6,304 nucleotides of DNA from Acidobacteriota bacterium (lineage in GTDB: Bacteria > Acidobacteriota > Blastocatellia > Pyrinomonadales > Pyrinomonadaceae), in assembly GCA_013140875.1 (NCBI GenBank), contig JABFSB010000348.1, positions 1-6,304 of the forward strand. Direction: 5' to 3'. Shown one piece after another: positions 4,750 through 6,304 of the stretch. The position numbers were made by a program, and so were the translations under genes. Each line of letters opens with the position of its first letter. Positions within the stretch are counted from its first letter, which is position 1. The notes under the pieces were generated by a model. The model saw only the letters and a program-made list of their open reading frames with translations. It made no database searches and was not told the origin of the DNA.

Positions 4750-6249
4750 ATGTCCCAGCCGATTCTCGAAATGCAAAAGATCAGCAAACGTTTTCCGGGC
4801 GTTATCGCTCTGGACGTAGTTGATTTTAGTATTTCTTTGGGTGAGGTCGTTGCGTTGGCGGGCGAGAACGGCGCCGGGAAATCGACGTTGATGAAGATTC
4901 TCGGCGGCGTTTACAATCCTGACGGCGGAACACTTTGGGTTGACGGAAAGGAAACGGCGATCCGTTCCGTGTCGGACGCGACGGCGAACGGCATCGGTTT
5001 TGTTCATCAGGAATTGAACGTTTTAGACAACCTGACCGTTGCCGAAAACGTATACCTGGGCCGCGAGCCGCGAGCCTTCCGTTTTTTGATCGACCGGCAA
5101 AAACTGAACGCCGACGCGGATATTTATTTGAAACGCCTTGGGCTGGAAATTTCTCCGCGAACGCAGGTGCGCGAACTTTCAATCGCGCAACAGCAGATGG
5201 TCGAGATCGCCAAAGCATTGTCGCTGAACGCCCGGATCGTCATCATGGACGAACCGACCTCGAGCCTGACGCTGACCGAAACCGACCGGCTGCTGCGGGT
5301 AATAAAAGACCTCAGGGCTGACGGCGTAAGCGTGATCTATATTTCGCATCGCCTGGGCGAGATCGGGCAGATCGCCGACCGTGTTGTAGTTCTTCGCGAC
5401 GGAATGAACGCCGGAACGCTTGAACGCGACGAGATTGATCACGACAACATCGTCAAACTGATGGTCGGTCGCGACATTGAGAAATTTTATAGGCCGCCAT
5501 CAGATGAAACGGCCCGGCCGTTCGCTGAAATAAGCGAATTGCGAACACACCGCTATCCGAACTGCTCCAATTCTTTTGACGTGCGAAAGGGCGAGATACT
5601 CGGTTTTGCCGGACTCGTCGGAGCGGGCCGGTCGGAAGCCGCACAGGCGATCTTCGGCGTCGATCGGGCGGTGTCCGCAAGTATTTCGCTTGACGGCAAA
5701 CGCGTCGACATCGCGTCGGCCCGTGACGCGATCGCGAACGGCATCTATCTTGTACCCGAAGACCGGCGCGTTTCCGGCCTGATCGTAGACCTTCCGATCC
5801 TCTCAAACATTACGCTGCCGGCGTTATCGCGTTACGCTTCGGCCGGCCTGGTCAGCCGTGAACGCGAAAACAATACCGCGTCCGAGATGTGCAAGAAACT
5901 CGTCGTCAAAGCACCGTCGCCGGAGACGAACGCAGCAAGCTTGAGCGGTGGCAATCAGCAAAAGGTCGTCCTGGCAAAATGGCTCTCTCTCGATCCCAAG
6001 CTGATGATCTTCGATGAACCGACACGGGGAATAGACGTCGGGGCCAAGGCCGAGATCTATCAACTCATGCGCGACCTTGCAAAAAACGGCGTCGCAATAA
6101 TGATGATCTCAAGTGACATGGAAGAGATCCTGGCGACGAGCGACCGCGTCGCCGTGATGCACGAAGGAAAGATCACCGGTATCCTCGACCGCGAAGCGGC
6201 AAATGAGGAAGCGATCATGAAACTGGCGGTTGGGGTAACCGGCAAGTAG
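4750..6249 (+). CDS. Sugar ABC transporter ATPase, double-domain RbsA/XylG/MglA type
   Basis: The protein is 499 residues, the usual length of monosaccharide-importer ATPases that carry two nucleotide-binding domains in one chain. Domain 1 has Walker A GENGAGKST (38-46), Q-loop Q87, signature LSIAQQQM (143-150), Walker B RIVIMDEPT (162-170, catalytic E168) and H-loop H200. Domain 2 has a degenerate Walker A, GLVGAGRSE (288-296, Arg for Lys), VPEDRR (335-340), signature LSGGNQQKV (398-406), Walker B with D422/E423, and Ser455 in place of the H-loop His. This asymmetry is normal for the RbsA family. The protein sits on the inner face of the membrane and powers uptake of the sugar bound by the upstream lipoprotein. 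I chose ATG 4750, not the in-frame ATG at 4714, because the latter lies inside the inverted repeat and adds non-homologous residues. No strong ribosome binding site is seen. The permease gene is expected next, beyond the right edge. Confidence 0.93.
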   Translation: MSQPILEMQKISKRFPGVIALDVVDFSISLGEVVALAGENGAGKSTLMKILGGVYNPDGGTLWVDGKETAIRSVSDATANGIGFVHQELNVLDNLTVAENVYLGREPRAFRFLIDRQKLNADADIYLKRLGLEISPRTQVRELSIAQQQMVEIAKALSLNARIVIMDEPTSSLTLTETDRLLRVIKDLRADGVSVIYISHRLGEIGQIADRVVVLRDGMNAGTLERDEIDHDNIVKLMVGRDIEKFYRPPSDETARPFAEISELRTHRYPNCSNSFDVRKGEILGFAGLVGAGRSEAAQAIFGVDRAVSASISLDGKRVDIASARDAIANGIYLVPEDRRVSGLIVDLPILSNITLPALSRYASAGLVSRERENNTASEMCKKLVVKAPSPETNAASLSGGNQQKVVLAKWLSLDPKLMIFDEPTRGIDVGAKAEIYQLMRDLAKNGVAIMMISSDMEEILATSDRVAVMHEGKITGILDREAANEEAIMKLAVGVTGK

Positions 6250-6263
6250 GCTATGCCTTTCGC

Positions 6264-6293
6264 CGAGCGGCGATGGCTTTGCCTCGCCGTTCG
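6264..6293 (+). promoter_or_regulatory. Strong hairpin downstream of the ATPase gene
   Basis: CGGCGA (6268-6273), a bulged T, GGC (6275-6277), a TTT loop, GCC (6281-6283) and TCGCCG (6284-6289) form a 9-bp stem. CGAG (6264-6267) pairing with TTCG (6290-6293) through one G-T wobble extends it to 13 bp. No T-tract follows, so it is not a classic intrinsic terminator. It more likely marks an intercistronic mRNA-stabilising stem or a repetitive palindromic element before the next gene. Confidence 0.55.
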
Positions 6294-6304
6294 TTCAACA
6301 ATCG

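Noticed and set aside
4527..4787. Minus-strand 86-residue ORF across the inverted repeat
   Set aside because: It translates the repeat and the ends of two plus-strand genes. Its NHRCTQMNTD string is a repeat artefact, not a protein domain.
6253..6304. Short open frame after the ATPase beginning MPFAERRWLC
   Set aside because: It runs through the strong hairpin, has no ribosome binding site and does not resemble an ABC permease N-terminus. The real next gene probably starts beyond the window.

Overview
This window looks like part of a pectin- or oligouronide-utilisation locus from a Gram-negative soil-type bacterium, built as two divergent transcription units. The base composition is moderate to slightly GC-rich. 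Secreted GH28 enzymes and a lipoprotein sugar-binding protein sit beside an RbsA-type ATPase, weak ribosome binding sites are common, and intergenic repeats of the 'CACAGAT' type are present. Together these are compatible with Acidobacteriota (Blastocatellia-like), but no marker gene is present and the assignment is a low-confidence inference.

Minus-strand unit, read leftward from about 3306: a secreted GH28 polygalacturonase-like enzyme (3306-1873), then a 139-nt spacer with a phased CAATT repeat, then a second secreted GH28 enzyme of a different subfamily that starts at 1733 and stays open to the left edge. This second gene has no stop codon inside the window and is easily missed. Its last 35 or so residues, roughly positions 1-110, are doubtful. 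There the DNA becomes GC-rich and reads much better on the plus strand, as the 3' end of an unrelated high-GC gene ending at 149. The left end may therefore be a junction, either an assembly chimera or a recombination point.

Plus-strand unit, read rightward from 3624: a lipoprotein periplasmic sugar-binding protein (3624-4649), a long 10-nt-phased inverted repeat, and a double-domain sugar ABC ATPase of the RbsA/XylG/MglA type (4750-6249). A strong hairpin follows the ATPase. The permease expected next would lie beyond the right edge.

The 317-nt control region between the units (3307-3623) holds a TTGGT-AAA-ACCAA palindrome of the GntR/FadR (UxuR/ExuR-like) kind, a TTAACCGATTAA palindrome of the LacI kind, a plausible sigma70 promoter for the transporter, two short palindromes and a leader hairpin. 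The suggested logic is that secreted GH28 enzymes release galacturonate- or rhamnose-containing sugars, the transporter imports the monosaccharides, and one or two sugar-responsive repressors control both arms. The transported sugar cannot be told from this sequence.
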